Position numbers and translations under genes: made by a program
Source: an uncultured Agathobacter sp.
GTDB lineage: Bacteria > Bacillota > Clostridia > Lachnospirales > Lachnospiraceae
Assembly: GCA_910587655.1 (NCBI GenBank)
Contig: CAJUND010000016.1
Coordinates: 1-60,822, forward strand
DNA length: 60,822 bases
Direction: 5' to 3'
Part shown: one piece after another, positions 8,226 to 16,670 of the stretch
Numbering within the stretch: position 1 is the stretch's first letter
How the letters are laid out: each line of letters begins with the position of its first letter
Notes under the pieces: generated by a model
What the model saw: only the letters and a program-made list of their open reading frames with translations
What the model was told of the DNA's origin: nothing
The model's database searches: none

Positions 8226-8370
8226 AACCCACTTTGTGGGTTTTGCCTACCTACGCAAATCGTTTCGCGAAGCGAATTTTCATACGATTTGCTCCTTTTG
8301 TAACACCCTGCAAGGGGTGTTGCCTGCGCAAATCGTTTCGCGAAGCGAATTTTCATACGATTTGCTCCTT
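8222..8370 (-). repeat. Structured intergenic repeat, copies B1 and B2 in tandem (ATGAAAA-bulge family)
   Basis: Read on the minus strand there are two tandem units. A 43-bp stretch is perfectly repeated (8255-8297 and 8328-8370). Each has AAGGAGC, an outer stem GCAAATCGT with its complement, a one-sided ATGAAAA bulge and an inner stem TTCGC/GCGAA. Each is followed by a second hairpin: one with AACACCC arms near 8301-8321, the other with AAAACCCAC arms near 8223-8244. The element lies between convergent ilvN and a flavin reductase and may also act as their terminator. Confidence 0.8.
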
Positions 8371-8373
8371 ACC

Positions 8374-8880
8374 TTACCTGGCCGCCGCCTCAATGATTTC
8401 CCCAATATACATCGTGTGCATGTCATGGTCGCTGTACCATTTCTGGGAAATCTGTGAATCAGTAAAAGTTTCCTCCGGAATCGGGACTGCCGCCATTTTT
8501 TTGCAGAGCAGAATAAGATTTGCTTCATCCGGATAAGGAATGCTGTGGCGGAATGCAGGCGTCAGTGCAGCAGCCTGGAATTTATCCCCGTCACGTCCGC
8601 TGTGGCTGCCGCAGTAGTTCAGGGCGTCACGGTATTCGTCATTTAAAAAGGACATGGAGAATAAATCCCCATTGTCAATAAATTCTTTTGTATAGCGGGA
8701 ATCGCGGATAAAGATGTATACGACATTTTTGCCCCAGAGTACACCGACGCCACCCCAGCTAACGGTCATCGTGTTATATTTATTTTTGTCTCCGGCTGTA
8801 ATTAATGCCCATTCTTTTCCGATTTTGGTAAACGGGTTCATCTGTAAAAGGTCAATTGGATATGGCTGAAACGTATGCAT
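8374..8880 (-). CDS. Flavin reductase-like FMN-binding split-barrel protein
   Basis: The 168-aa cytoplasmic protein resembles the flavin reductase / FMN-binding split barrel family. ITAGDKNKYNTMTVSWGG near residues 27-44 is the typical first strand pair, and DSRYTKEFIDNGDLFSMSFL follows. Such proteins bind FMN and reduce flavins or small substrates, but the substrate cannot be told from sequence. The frame extends to 8952, but AGGAGG 7 bases upstream of the ATG at 8880 fixes the start. It is transcribed towards ilvN and ends beside repeat copy B. Confidence 0.8.
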   Translation of the reverse strand: MHTFQPYPIDLLQMNPFTKIGKEWALITAGDKNKYNTMTVSWGGVGVLWGKNVVYIFIRDSRYTKEFIDNGDLFSMSFLNDEYRDALNYCGSHSGRDGDKFQAAALTPAFRHSIPYPDEANLILLCKKMAAVPIPEETFTDSQISQKWYSDHDMHTMYIGEIIEAAAR

Positions 8881-8986
8881 AAATTTTCCTCCTTTTTTCA
8901 TTACATTATATTCATCATTATAACAATGTAATCTTTTTTTCGCAAGATGCATAAAATAGCTTGAGAAAAGAAAAAAGGATGCCAGA

Positions 8987-10246
8987 ATGGATCAGCAGCA
9001 GAATATCAACGAAAATATAGATAAAGGAACACTTCGCATTCATCTGATCAATGAATCGACCGGCAGACCGATTGAAGGGGCAAAAATTGCAATTTCATAC
9101 ACCGGAAACCCATCGGATACGATTGAGGAGGTGAGCACGGATGATTCGGGAAATACTGAAGAGATTACGCTTAATGCTCCACCGCTGGAATATTCCATGG
9201 AACCATCTGAAGAGCAGCCGTATTCGGAATATACAATCCATGTGCAGGCCCCGGGCTATCGCGACATTACGGTTTCGGCGATTGATATCTTTTCGGGGGA
9301 AGAAGCACAGCAGGATGTAAGGATGGAGACAGAGGATGAGCCGGGGGACCCGATTGACACCATCGTAATTCCGGCACATACGCTCTATGCAGAATACCCG
9401 CCGAAGATTCCGGAGTATGAAATCAAACCAATGGACGAGAGCGGGGAAATCGTATTAAGCCGTGTCGTGATTCCGGAATATGTTGTGGTGCATGACGGTT
9501 CACCAGGGGACTATACGGCGGCAAATTATTATATCCGATACAGGGATTATATCAAAAATGTGGCTTCTTCCGAAATATATGCCACATGGCCGGATGCAAC
9601 CATCCGTGCGAATGTGCTCGCGATTATGTCCTTTACCTTAAACCGGGTTTACACGGAATGGTACAGGGGAAAAGGATATGAGTTTACGATTACTTCCTCC
9701 ACGGCATATGACCATAAGTTTATGTATGGAAGGAATTTCTTTAACAGTATTTCAAGGGTTGTTGATGAGATGTTTGAAAACTACCTTTCGCGTCCGAATG
9801 TACGTCAGCCGATTCTGACACAGTACTGTGACGGACAGAGGGTAAGCTGCCCGAACTGGATGTCGCAGTGGGGAAGCAAATACCTGGGGGACCAGGGGTA
9901 TTCGGCAATTGAGATTATCCGGAATTATTACGGCAGCGACATGTATATCAACAGTGCGCAGGGAATTTCCGGAATACCGGCGTCATGGCCGGGATATGAC
10001 CTCGGCGTTGGTGCGAGCGGAGAAAAGGTCCGGCAGCTTCAGGAACAGCTTGCAAGAATTTCGAGGGCATATCCGGCAATTCCGACCATAACGGCGGACG
10101 GGGTTTACGGAAACCGGACAAAGGAAGCGGTACAGAAATTCCAGTCTGTATTCGGGCTTCCGGCAACCGGAATTGTGGATTATCCGACCTGGTATAAAAT
10201 ATCGGATATTTATGTTGCGGTTTCACGGATTGCAGAACTGAGATAG
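8987..10246 (+). CDS. SpoIID/LytB-like and peptidoglycan-binding domain protein
   Basis: The 419-aa product has three parts. Residues about 15-110 look like a carboxypeptidase-regulatory (Ig-like) domain with RIHLINESTGRPIEGAKI. Residues about 160-325 contain RANVLAIMSFTLNRVYTEWY and a Gln/Cys/Trp-rich stretch that resemble SpoIID/LytB-type proteins. Residues about 340-405 are a PG_binding_1 repeat (DLGVGASGEKVRQLQEQL, then DGVYGNRTKEAVQKFQ). There is no signal peptide, unusual for a wall-active protein. A role in spore cortex or envelope remodelling is inferred. The start has an AAAGGA site. Confidence 0.7.
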   Translation: MDQQQNINENIDKGTLRIHLINESTGRPIEGAKIAISYTGNPSDTIEEVSTDDSGNTEEITLNAPPLEYSMEPSEEQPYSEYTIHVQAPGYRDITVSAIDIFSGEEAQQDVRMETEDEPGDPIDTIVIPAHTLYAEYPPKIPEYEIKPMDESGEIVLSRVVIPEYVVVHDGSPGDYTAANYYIRYRDYIKNVASSEIYATWPDATIRANVLAIMSFTLNRVYTEWYRGKGYEFTITSSTAYDHKFMYGRNFFNSISRVVDEMFENYLSRPNVRQPILTQYCDGQRVSCPNWMSQWGSKYLGDQGYSAIEIIRNYYGSDMYINSAQGISGIPASWPGYDLGVGASGEKVRQLQEQLARISRAYPAIPTITADGVYGNRTKEAVQKFQSVFGLPATGIVDYPTWYKISDIYVAVSRIAELR

Positions 10247-10271
10247 GATTATTTTTTACAAGAGGAGAAAA

Positions 10272-10386
10272 GATTGAAAAATAATAAGATGAAAGAAAGG
10301 AAAAAGGTTGCAGGTGATTTTTCAATCTTTATTTGTGCCGCAGAAAAGCGCGTCACAAATGGCACCACGCCTGCGGCATGGTACAA
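10272..10386 (+). repeat. Structured repeat in frame with recJ (HHACGMVQ family, copy 2)
   Basis: It begins GATTGAAAAAT at 10272-10282, which pairs with ATTTTTCAATC at 10318-10328. A TTTGTG/CACAAA hairpin follows, then the ACCACGCCTGCGGCATGGT segment shared exactly with copy 1 in front of ilvN. From the TTG at 10333 it reads in frame into recJ and ends HHACGMVQ, as in the other copy. The central loop differs in length between copies while its stem is kept. Confidence 0.7.
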
Positions 10387-12147
10387 ATGATGGAACAGTG
10401 GATGGTATACCAGAAAAAGGCTGATTTTGCAAAAACAGGGGAGAAATTCCATATTCACCCTGTTGTTGCGCGCCTGATCCGTAACCGTGATGTGACAGGC
10501 GATGAGGAAATCAGTCTTTTTTTGAATGGCACTCTTTCCGATTTACCGGATGAACACAGTATGAAAGACCTGGATCTTCTGGCGGACATTCTGCTGGAAA
10601 AGATACGGGGGCATAAAAAAATCAGGGTGATCGGAGACTATGACGTGGACGGCGTGATGTCTTCCTTTATGCTTAGGGAAGTGCTGCGGAAGGCCGGGGC
10701 GGATTTTGATGTAAAGATACCGGAGCGGATACGGGACGGGTACGGACTGAATGTCAGGCTGGTGGAAGAAGCCCTGCGTGACGGGGTGGATACGATTCTG
10801 ACCTGTGACAACGGAATTTCCGCAATGGAGGAGATTGCGTATGCAAAAGAACAGGGGCTGACAGTGCTGGTGACGGACCACCACCAGATTCCGTTTACGG
10901 AGGAAAACGGTGTCCGCACAGAGATCAGAAGCATGGCGGACGCCATCGTAAATCCGCACCAGGAGGCATGCGGTTATCCTTTTAAGGATCTCTGCGGGGC
11001 GGGGGTGGTTTATGCACTGGCGTCAGTACTGTATGAGCGTCTGGGTTTTTCGGGAGAGGAAACGGATCTGCTGGAATTTGCAGCAATGGCGACTGTCTGT
11101 GATGTGATGCCGCTTACGGGGGTCAACCGGATTCTGGTGAAAGAGGGTATAAAACGCATCCGTAATACAAAAAATACCGGAATGAAGGCGTTAATAGAAA
11201 CAGCGGGACTGGTGCCGGAGCAGATAGATGCCTGGCATTTCGGATTTGTACTTGGTCCCTGCATCAATGCCATGGGCCGTCTGGAAACAGCGGAACAGGC
11301 GCTGGCACTTTTTTCATCCGGTGATGGGGAAAGTGCCAGTCAGACTGCAGAGGAACTCGTATCAAAAAATAATGAAAGAAAAGAAATGACGAAACAGGGG
11401 GTTGAGGAAGGGATACGGCTGGTGGAAAGCGGCGGTTATGAAAATGACCCGGTGCTGGTTCTGTATCTTCCGGATGTGCATGAAAGTATTGCAGGACTGA
11501 TTGCAGGAAGGGTCCGTGAACGGTATGCAAGACCGGTGTTCGTTCTTACAAAGGGGGAAGGCTGCGTCAAAGGCAGCGGACGTTCCACCGAAGTGTATTC
11601 CATGTATGAACAGATGTGCCGCTGCAGTGAACTTCTGACACGGTTTGGCGGGCATCCGATGGCAGCGGGAATGTCCCTTCCGGAGGAAAATGTTGAATTA
11701 TTCAGAAAAAAGATGAATGAGCTCTGTCCGTATTCCGTGGAAGAGATTTCATCAAGGGTACATATAGACATGCAGATGCCGCCGGAATATGCGGATATTT
11801 CCCTGGTCCGCCAGTTTGAGATTCTGGCGCCGTTTGGGACAGGCAATCCAAAACCGCTTTTTGTGGACAGGGGATTTCGGATTGAACGGATGCGTGTGCT
11901 GGGGCAGAAACAGAATGTGCTCCGCCTGAATCTGCGCAGCGCGCAGGGAAATCCCGTGCAGGCAGTATATTTCGGGGATATCCGGGGGTTTGAACAGTAT
12001 CTTTCGGACAGGTTTGGGGAAGAACAGGTGTTATCTGCAAAACAGGGATGTGCAAATAACATCACTTTTTCCATGGTATACCAGCTGAAAACAGATACAT
12101 ACAAAAATAATGAAAGTATACAGCTGGATATGAAATATTACCGTTGA
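10387..12147 (+). CDS. recJ: Single-stranded-DNA-specific exonuclease RecJ
   Basis: RecJ degrades single-stranded DNA 5' to 3' in recombination and mismatch repair. The 586-aa protein has the DHH phosphoesterase motifs: DYDVDG near residues 85-90, CDNGIS near 140 and DHH near 163-165. The DHHA1 domain follows with GSGRSTEVYSMYEQM and RFGGHPMAAG near 400-425, then an OB-type C-terminal domain. The ATG at 10387 directly follows the repeat element and has no clear ribosome site. ATG 10390 or the TTG at 10333 inside the repeat are alternatives. Confidence 0.92.
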   Translation: MMEQWMVYQKKADFAKTGEKFHIHPVVARLIRNRDVTGDEEISLFLNGTLSDLPDEHSMKDLDLLADILLEKIRGHKKIRVIGDYDVDGVMSSFMLREVLRKAGADFDVKIPERIRDGYGLNVRLVEEALRDGVDTILTCDNGISAMEEIAYAKEQGLTVLVTDHHQIPFTEENGVRTEIRSMADAIVNPHQEACGYPFKDLCGAGVVYALASVLYERLGFSGEETDLLEFAAMATVCDVMPLTGVNRILVKEGIKRIRNTKNTGMKALIETAGLVPEQIDAWHFGFVLGPCINAMGRLETAEQALALFSSGDGESASQTAEELVSKNNERKEMTKQGVEEGIRLVESGGYENDPVLVLYLPDVHESIAGLIAGRVRERYARPVFVLTKGEGCVKGSGRSTEVYSMYEQMCRCSELLTRFGGHPMAAGMSLPEENVELFRKKMNELCPYSVEEISSRVHIDMQMPPEYADISLVRQFEILAPFGTGNPKPLFVDRGFRIERMRVLGQKQNVLRLNLRSAQGNPVQAVYFGDIRGFEQYLSDRFGEEQVLSAKQGCANNITFSMVYQLKTDTYKNNESIQLDMKYYR

Positions 12148-12241
12148 AAAAAATGCCGTTGCATTGTAAAATAAGTATAACAGTTATTTTTACCGAAGCT
12201 GCAGCAGCTGCAGACAGATTACATGTTAAGGAGCAAATCGG

Positions 12242-13189
12242 ATGTTTGGCAAAAACAAGGTCAGCCAGGAGGAACTGGACAGGCTCAGAAAAATCGTGGA
12301 AACAGATGAACAGTTTTTTGAAACTGTTGGAAACCAGAAGGATATGTTTGAAGCAACCATTCTGGATATGGAGGATTCGTACCAGCAGATGGAGGCCGGT
12401 ATCCGCCAGGTCAGCGAGAACATTCTGACTGCCACGGAAATGGCAGCGGACAATGTGGAGATTGAGATATCCCTGGGCAGCCAGCTGGCGGAGCTTAAGG
12501 AGGAAATAGAGCAGAATAACGGACAGCAGAAGGATGTGCTGGAAGAGCTTCACGACGTACTGGATGAGGCATCCGATCTTGTGGATGGAAACAAACACTT
12601 TACATCCCCGTCCAAACATCTGAGTGAAATTTCCGCCGGGTTTAAAATGCAGAATTCCCAGACAAGGAAGAATTTAAACCAGATGGAGGAATACGGAAAA
12701 CAGATGGGTGTGCTTGCATTAAATGCGGCGATTGAGGCCGGACGGCTGGGGGAAAGCGGCAGGCAGTTTGTGACTGCGGCAGAGGATATCCGTACTTATG
12801 CGGTTAATTATGACAAGGTAATTGCCGAGGCAAGGCAGCAGCTGACAGAGGCGGATGCACGAATTGCACAGCTTGAGGAACACGTACACCATCTTGTCAG
12901 TCTGTTAAAGGATAATAACATGTCCACGACCAGACTGATGAAATCCTGCAAAGAGGCGGTAAAGGATGCTGACAGGATGATTCACGGCATAAAGGCGGAA
13001 GTACTGACAGAAATGCAGAACCAGATTACGGCACTCCGGAATTCAGATGAGGAAATCACGAAATCCGAAGAGCGTAACCGGATGCAGATGGAAGACCTGA
13101 CGGAAGAGGTTTTAACCCAGCAGAAAAACCAGAAAGAAATCGTGCAGATGATGGATCCGTTTCACCGCCATCTTGCAGAGAGGGAGTAA
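12242..13189 (+). CDS. Cytoplasmic methyl-accepting chemotaxis-like coiled-coil protein
   Basis: The 315-aa protein has no membrane segment or ligand domain and is almost all coiled coil. Residues about 155-185 (MGVLALNAAIEAGRLGESGR) match the hairpin tip of chemoreceptors, the region that binds CheA and CheW, but the usual EAARAGE is changed to EAGRLGE. The flanking helices are short compared with true receptors. It could be a soluble receptor, a diverged signalling adaptor or a structural coiled-coil protein. An AAGGAG site lies 8 bases before the ATG. Its end overlaps the convergent PAP2 gene by 28 bases. Confidence 0.7.
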   Translation: MFGKNKVSQEELDRLRKIVETDEQFFETVGNQKDMFEATILDMEDSYQQMEAGIRQVSENILTATEMAADNVEIEISLGSQLAELKEEIEQNNGQQKDVLEELHDVLDEASDLVDGNKHFTSPSKHLSEISAGFKMQNSQTRKNLNQMEEYGKQMGVLALNAAIEAGRLGESGRQFVTAAEDIRTYAVNYDKVIAEARQQLTEADARIAQLEEHVHHLVSLLKDNNMSTTRLMKSCKEAVKDADRMIHGIKAEVLTEMQNQITALRNSDEEITKSEERNRMQMEDLTEEVLTQQKNQKEIVQMMDPFHRHLAERE

Positions 13190-13860
13190 TGGTGTGCAGC
13201 GGCTCCTGACCAGCTGTGCCGGTAAATGACAATGGACATCACGAAGGAAAGCACAAATGCACAGCAGACATCAAATACGGAGTGCTGCTTTAAAAGCATG
13301 GTGGACAGTATGATGCTTACCATAAGAATAAATGAGAGCGCACGCACTGTCTTTTTTTCTGAAAGTTCCCGGTTGTTTATGACTGCAAGGTGGATACCGA
13401 TGGAGTTATAAACATGGATGCTTGGAAACAGGTTCGTTGGTGTGTCCGATTCATACACAAATTTACAGAGCCTGGTAAACAGGTTATCATGTGAAAAAAA
13501 AGCCGGGCGCAGATGGTGCCCGTTTGGATATACGGTAGAAACAATCAGAAAAACCGTCATTCCGGTAAACAAAAACGCACACAGCTTATAGTAGTCTGAT
13601 TTATTATGGAACGCCATGTATGCAATCCCAATGGCAACATAGGCGAACCAGAACAGATACGGAATAATAAAATATTCACAGAACGGAATCACATCATCCA
13701 GCGGTACATGAATGACGTGGAAATGGGTGGTTACGGTTTTCTCCACATACTGAAACCATAAAAGATATATCCCCAGATATGAAAGTATCAGAAGATGACC
13801 GTATTTTTCATATAAACTGGTAATCCGGTTTCTGAACCGGTAAAATGAGTCATTCTGCAT
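13162..13860 (-). CDS. PAP2-superfamily membrane phosphatase
   Basis: The 232-aa protein has about six hydrophobic segments and the PAP2 active-site pattern. SLFPSIHVY-type residues (FPSIHVYNS, near 148-156) give the catalytic His of motif 2, and KQHSVFDVCCAF (near 195-206) gives the second catalytic His and Asp of motif 3. Motif 1 is weak. Such enzymes hydrolyse phosphatidic acid or polyprenyl diphosphates at the membrane, or transfer phosphoinositol. A G-rich site precedes the ATG at 13860, which is preferred over the longer frame to 13914. Its 3' end overlaps the convergent MCP-like gene. Confidence 0.72.
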   Translation of the reverse strand: MQNDSFYRFRNRITSLYEKYGHLLILSYLGIYLLWFQYVEKTVTTHFHVIHVPLDDVIPFCEYFIIPYLFWFAYVAIGIAYMAFHNKSDYYKLCAFLFTGMTVFLIVSTVYPNGHHLRPAFFSHDNLFTRLCKFVYESDTPTNLFPSIHVYNSIGIHLAVINNRELSEKKTVRALSFILMVSIILSTMLLKQHSVFDVCCAFVLSFVMSIVIYRHSWSGAAAHHYSLSARWR

Positions 13861-13981
13861 GGATGTTTCCCCCCTTTGTTCTGTGATTATAGCACGCCCT
13901 GCGGGGGACGGCAAGTGGGCAGGACGCGATGTTCATAAAAATTTTGAAAATCTTAAGAAATGCATAATAGTAAGGATTGTT

Positions 13982-15430
13982 ATGAATACACAGAAGATAA
14001 AATGGAAACTCATTGTAACCGTACTGGCAGTTTCACTTTTGGCAGCAGTTTATATTGGAATCAGCTATTTCTATACCACGCATTTTTTTCCCCGTACCAC
14101 AGTCAGCGGAAGAGATGTGGGCGGATATTCGCTGCAGCAGCTAAAGGATGAGATTACAGCCGAGATCCATTCCTATGCCCTGACAATTCAGCCAAGGGAA
14201 GGCAGGGAGGAGAAGCTGTATGGAAGTGATATTGGTCTTGAGCCGATGTGGGAAGGTAAAATAGAAAGCTTTCTGAACAGGCAGAATGCATTTTCATGGC
14301 CCGCAGAGATATTCCGCAAAAAGGAATTAAGGGGAAACCTGCTTGTCAGTTACGATGCGCAGAGGCTTGATTTTCTTGTGGACGGTCTTTTTTGTATGGA
14401 CGAAAAAAACCAGACAGCGCCTAAGGATGCGGATGTGGTATTTCAGGATAAAACCGGACAGTTTGAGGTTTCCCCCTGTGTAATGGGAACGGAAATTGAC
14501 AAAGAGCAGATGTATGTTGCAGTGGCGCTTGCCATCGGCGGACTGCAGGAATCCCTGTCCCTTGAGGAGAGCGGTGTCTATGTAAACCCGCGGGTGTATG
14601 AGGATGACGGGCGTTTAAAAGAAGCGGCAGAAAAGATGAATGATTTTGCAAAGGCGGAAATCACATTTGAGATGGGGAAAAAGACGCAGGTTCTGGATGT
14701 ACATACATTTAAGGACTGGATTAAGTTAAATAAAAAATTAAAACCGGTCATTGACAAGGAAAAAGTCGCAGGATATGTTTCCGACCTGGCAGCTGCCTGC
14801 AATACCTGTTACAGCAAAAAGAAGCTGAAAACATCCTATGGCGTAACAGTGGAAATAGAAGACAGCCATTATGGATGGAAGGTTGACTGTGAAAAAGAAA
14901 AAAAACAGATTGTATCAGAAATCCGGGCAGGCAAAGCCGTAACGCGGGAACCGGGGTATCTGATGACCGCAAATTCCCATGGTAAAAACGATTATGGGAA
15001 TTCTTATGTGGAAATTAACCTGACGGCGCAGCATCTGTTTTTATATAAAAAAGGAAAACTTGTTCTTGATACTGATTTTGTATCAGGAAATCTGGCAAAA
15101 AACCACGGCACCCCGACGGGGGCGTATGGTATTACATATACGCAAAAGGACGCCACCCTGCGGGGAGAGGATTATGAAACCCCTGTGGATTACTGGATGC
15201 CGTTTGCGGGAAATGTTGGAATGCATGATGCTTCATGGAGGAGCAGATTTGGAGGAAATATATATAAATACGCAGGTTCCCATGGCTGCGTGAACCTTCC
15301 GGCGGACGCTGCAAAAAAGATTTTTGCAAATGTCGGCACAAACTACCCGGTGCTTGTTTATGAACTTGCCGGGTCGGAAAAGATGAAGCCGGAAAAGAAA
15401 AAACCTAATTCGCGAAAGGAAGTAAAATGA
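13982..15430 (+). CDS. L,D-transpeptidase (YkuD family) with N-terminal membrane anchor
   Basis: This 482-aa cell-wall enzyme is predicted to make or modify 3-3 peptidoglycan crosslinks outside the membrane. It has one hydrophobic anchor at about residues 10-30, a long middle region like the putative peptidoglycan-binding domain that often precedes YkuD, and a C-terminal YkuD domain. The catalytic motif is complete: HGTPTGAYGI, then GMHDASW, then GSHGCVNLP, whose Cys is the nucleophile near residue 435. AAGGA 7 bases before the ATG at 13982 sets the start. The stop overlaps the start of the LacI regulator (ATGA), so the two are coupled. Confidence 0.88.
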   Translation: MNTQKIKWKLIVTVLAVSLLAAVYIGISYFYTTHFFPRTTVSGRDVGGYSLQQLKDEITAEIHSYALTIQPREGREEKLYGSDIGLEPMWEGKIESFLNRQNAFSWPAEIFRKKELRGNLLVSYDAQRLDFLVDGLFCMDEKNQTAPKDADVVFQDKTGQFEVSPCVMGTEIDKEQMYVAVALAIGGLQESLSLEESGVYVNPRVYEDDGRLKEAAEKMNDFAKAEITFEMGKKTQVLDVHTFKDWIKLNKKLKPVIDKEKVAGYVSDLAAACNTCYSKKKLKTSYGVTVEIEDSHYGWKVDCEKEKKQIVSEIRAGKAVTREPGYLMTANSHGKNDYGNSYVEINLTAQHLFLYKKGKLVLDTDFVSGNLAKNHGTPTGAYGITYTQKDATLRGEDYETPVDYWMPFAGNVGMHDASWRSRFGGNIYKYAGSHGCVNLPADAAKKIFANVGTNYPVLVYELAGSEKMKPEKKKPNSRKEVK

Positions 15431-16431
15431 AACATAAAAATATTACAATCGCTGACGTTGCAGATGAGCTGGGGGTATCCAAAACAACTGTAAGCCGTGC
15501 CATTTCCGGAAAGGGAAGAATCAGTGAAAGTACAAGAAAAAGAGTGCTTGATTATATTGAAGAACATGATTATATTCCAAATGTGATTGCCAAAGGACTG
15601 GCACAGTCGAAAACCTATAATCTCTGTGTGGTTATGCCGAGGGTGAACATGTTTGTGGATCTTCCATTTTTTCATAAAGTAACTGTAGGAATACAGGAGG
15701 TTGCGGAGCAGAATGGATATGATATTCTGCTGTGCCTCTGTGGGGATAACGATATTGCGGGGCTGGAGAGGATTGTCCGCAACCGGAAGGTGGATGGTGT
15801 GATTCTGTTGCGGACGATGGTAAAGGATCTGCAGATTGAATTTCTCCAGAAAAGAAAGATACCTTTTGTGACTGTGGGAAGCACCTGGTATCCTGGTGTT
15901 GTGCAGGTGGATAATGACCATGAAAGCGCGTGCAGGGAGATGACTTCCCTGTTACTGGAGCATGGCATAAAAAAGACGGCCCTGCTTGGAGGAAATGGTT
16001 CCTATGTTGTTATGAAGAGCCGGTACCAGGGATTTGCGGGAGCTTATTTACAGTCACAGATACAGATGGATGAATCGCTGGTGTTTATGGATTTAATGGA
16101 TTTGGATATGATAGGGTATGCAGTGGATGAGGCACTGAAAAGTTCGGCAGACTGTATCCTTTGTATGGATGATGCCATCTGTCTGCATGTCATCCGGCTG
16201 CTGAGGGAAAAGAATGTCAGCATTCCGGGGGATGTGAAGGTCGCATCATTTTATAACAGTACCATTCTGGAAAATAACCAGCCGGCAATTTCCTCTATTT
16301 TATTTGATGCCAGGGAACTGGGGATGGAGGCATGCAAAAGCCTGCTTGCACTGATTGCAGGAGAAAGCATTTCCAAAAGAACACTTTTATCTTATGAAGT
16401 GAAACTCAGGGATTCGACAGGGCAGATGTAG
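15427..16431 (+). CDS. LacI-family transcriptional regulator
   Basis: The 334-aa protein has a LacI helix-turn-helix at residues 5-25 (ITIADVADELGVSKTTVSRA) with the hinge at about 30-60, followed by a periplasmic-binding-protein-like sugar sensor domain (VDGVILLRTM, FVTVGS). It lies just upstream of a promoter and a LacI-type palindrome in front of the galactan locus, so it probably represses the genes at 16671-19986 and perhaps itself. The effector is unknown; galactose or a galacto-oligosaccharide is an inference from context. It is translationally coupled to the L,D-transpeptidase by an ATGA overlap. Confidence 0.88.
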   Translation: MKHKNITIADVADELGVSKTTVSRAISGKGRISESTRKRVLDYIEEHDYIPNVIAKGLAQSKTYNLCVVMPRVNMFVDLPFFHKVTVGIQEVAEQNGYDILLCLCGDNDIAGLERIVRNRKVDGVILLRTMVKDLQIEFLQKRKIPFVTVGSTWYPGVVQVDNDHESACREMTSLLLEHGIKKTALLGGNGSYVVMKSRYQGFAGAYLQSQIQMDESLVFMDLMDLDMIGYAVDEALKSSADCILCMDDAICLHVIRLLREKNVSIPGDVKVASFYNSTILENNQPAISSILFDARELGMEACKSLLALIAGESISKRTLLSYEVKLRDSTGQM

Positions 16432-16469
16432 CAGCCCGGAATATTTTATTTCATTTCTATATTTTCTGA

Positions 16470-16498
16470 TTGACATTTAAAGTTTTTCCTGCTATACT
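16470..16498 (+). promoter_or_regulatory. Sigma-A promoter of the galactan locus
   Basis: TTGACA at 16470-16475 and TATACT at 16493-16498 are separated by 17 bases. The start of transcription should be near 16505, giving a leader of about 165 bases before the gene at 16671. The LacI-type palindrome lies just downstream. Confidence 0.8.
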
Positions 16499-16513
16499 TT
16501 CCTTAATGAACAA

Positions 16514-16529
16514 CCGATTGCGCAATAGA
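16514..16529. promoter_or_regulatory. LacI-family operator
   Basis: A perfect 10-bp palindrome with a central CG, ATTGCGCAAT at 16517-16526, sits about 12-22 bases downstream of the predicted transcription start. This is the shape and position of a LacI-family operator that blocks elongation or initiation. The regulator encoded directly upstream is the natural candidate. A second inverted repeat, TTTCTG/CAGAAA, lies at about 16542-16557. Confidence 0.65.
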
Positions 16530-16670
16530 TAAATCAAGGATTTTCTGATTGCAGAAACAGCCGGGGGCAGATTGCGGCAGGGCGTATGGCGTGAGAGAAC
16601 CATGATTTGAATTTTAATAATCAGCCATACTGTAATATAAAGGCATATTATAAAGAGGAGGGACAAAAAG

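Noticed and set aside
8021..8356. A 111-aa minus-strand frame starting MKIRFAKRFAQATPL
   Set aside because: It runs through the two tandem repeat units and then antisense to ilvN; only the first 10 or so codons, inside the repeat, have any ribosome-site support. Treated as part of the repeat, not as a gene.
8234..8536. Plus-strand frames across the repeat B region
   Set aside because: They are formed by the repeat and by the antisense strand of the flavin reductase gene, with no ribosome sites.
11436..12104. 222-aa minus-strand frame within recJ
   Set aside because: Antisense shadow of a strongly supported gene, with no ribosome site or recognisable motif.
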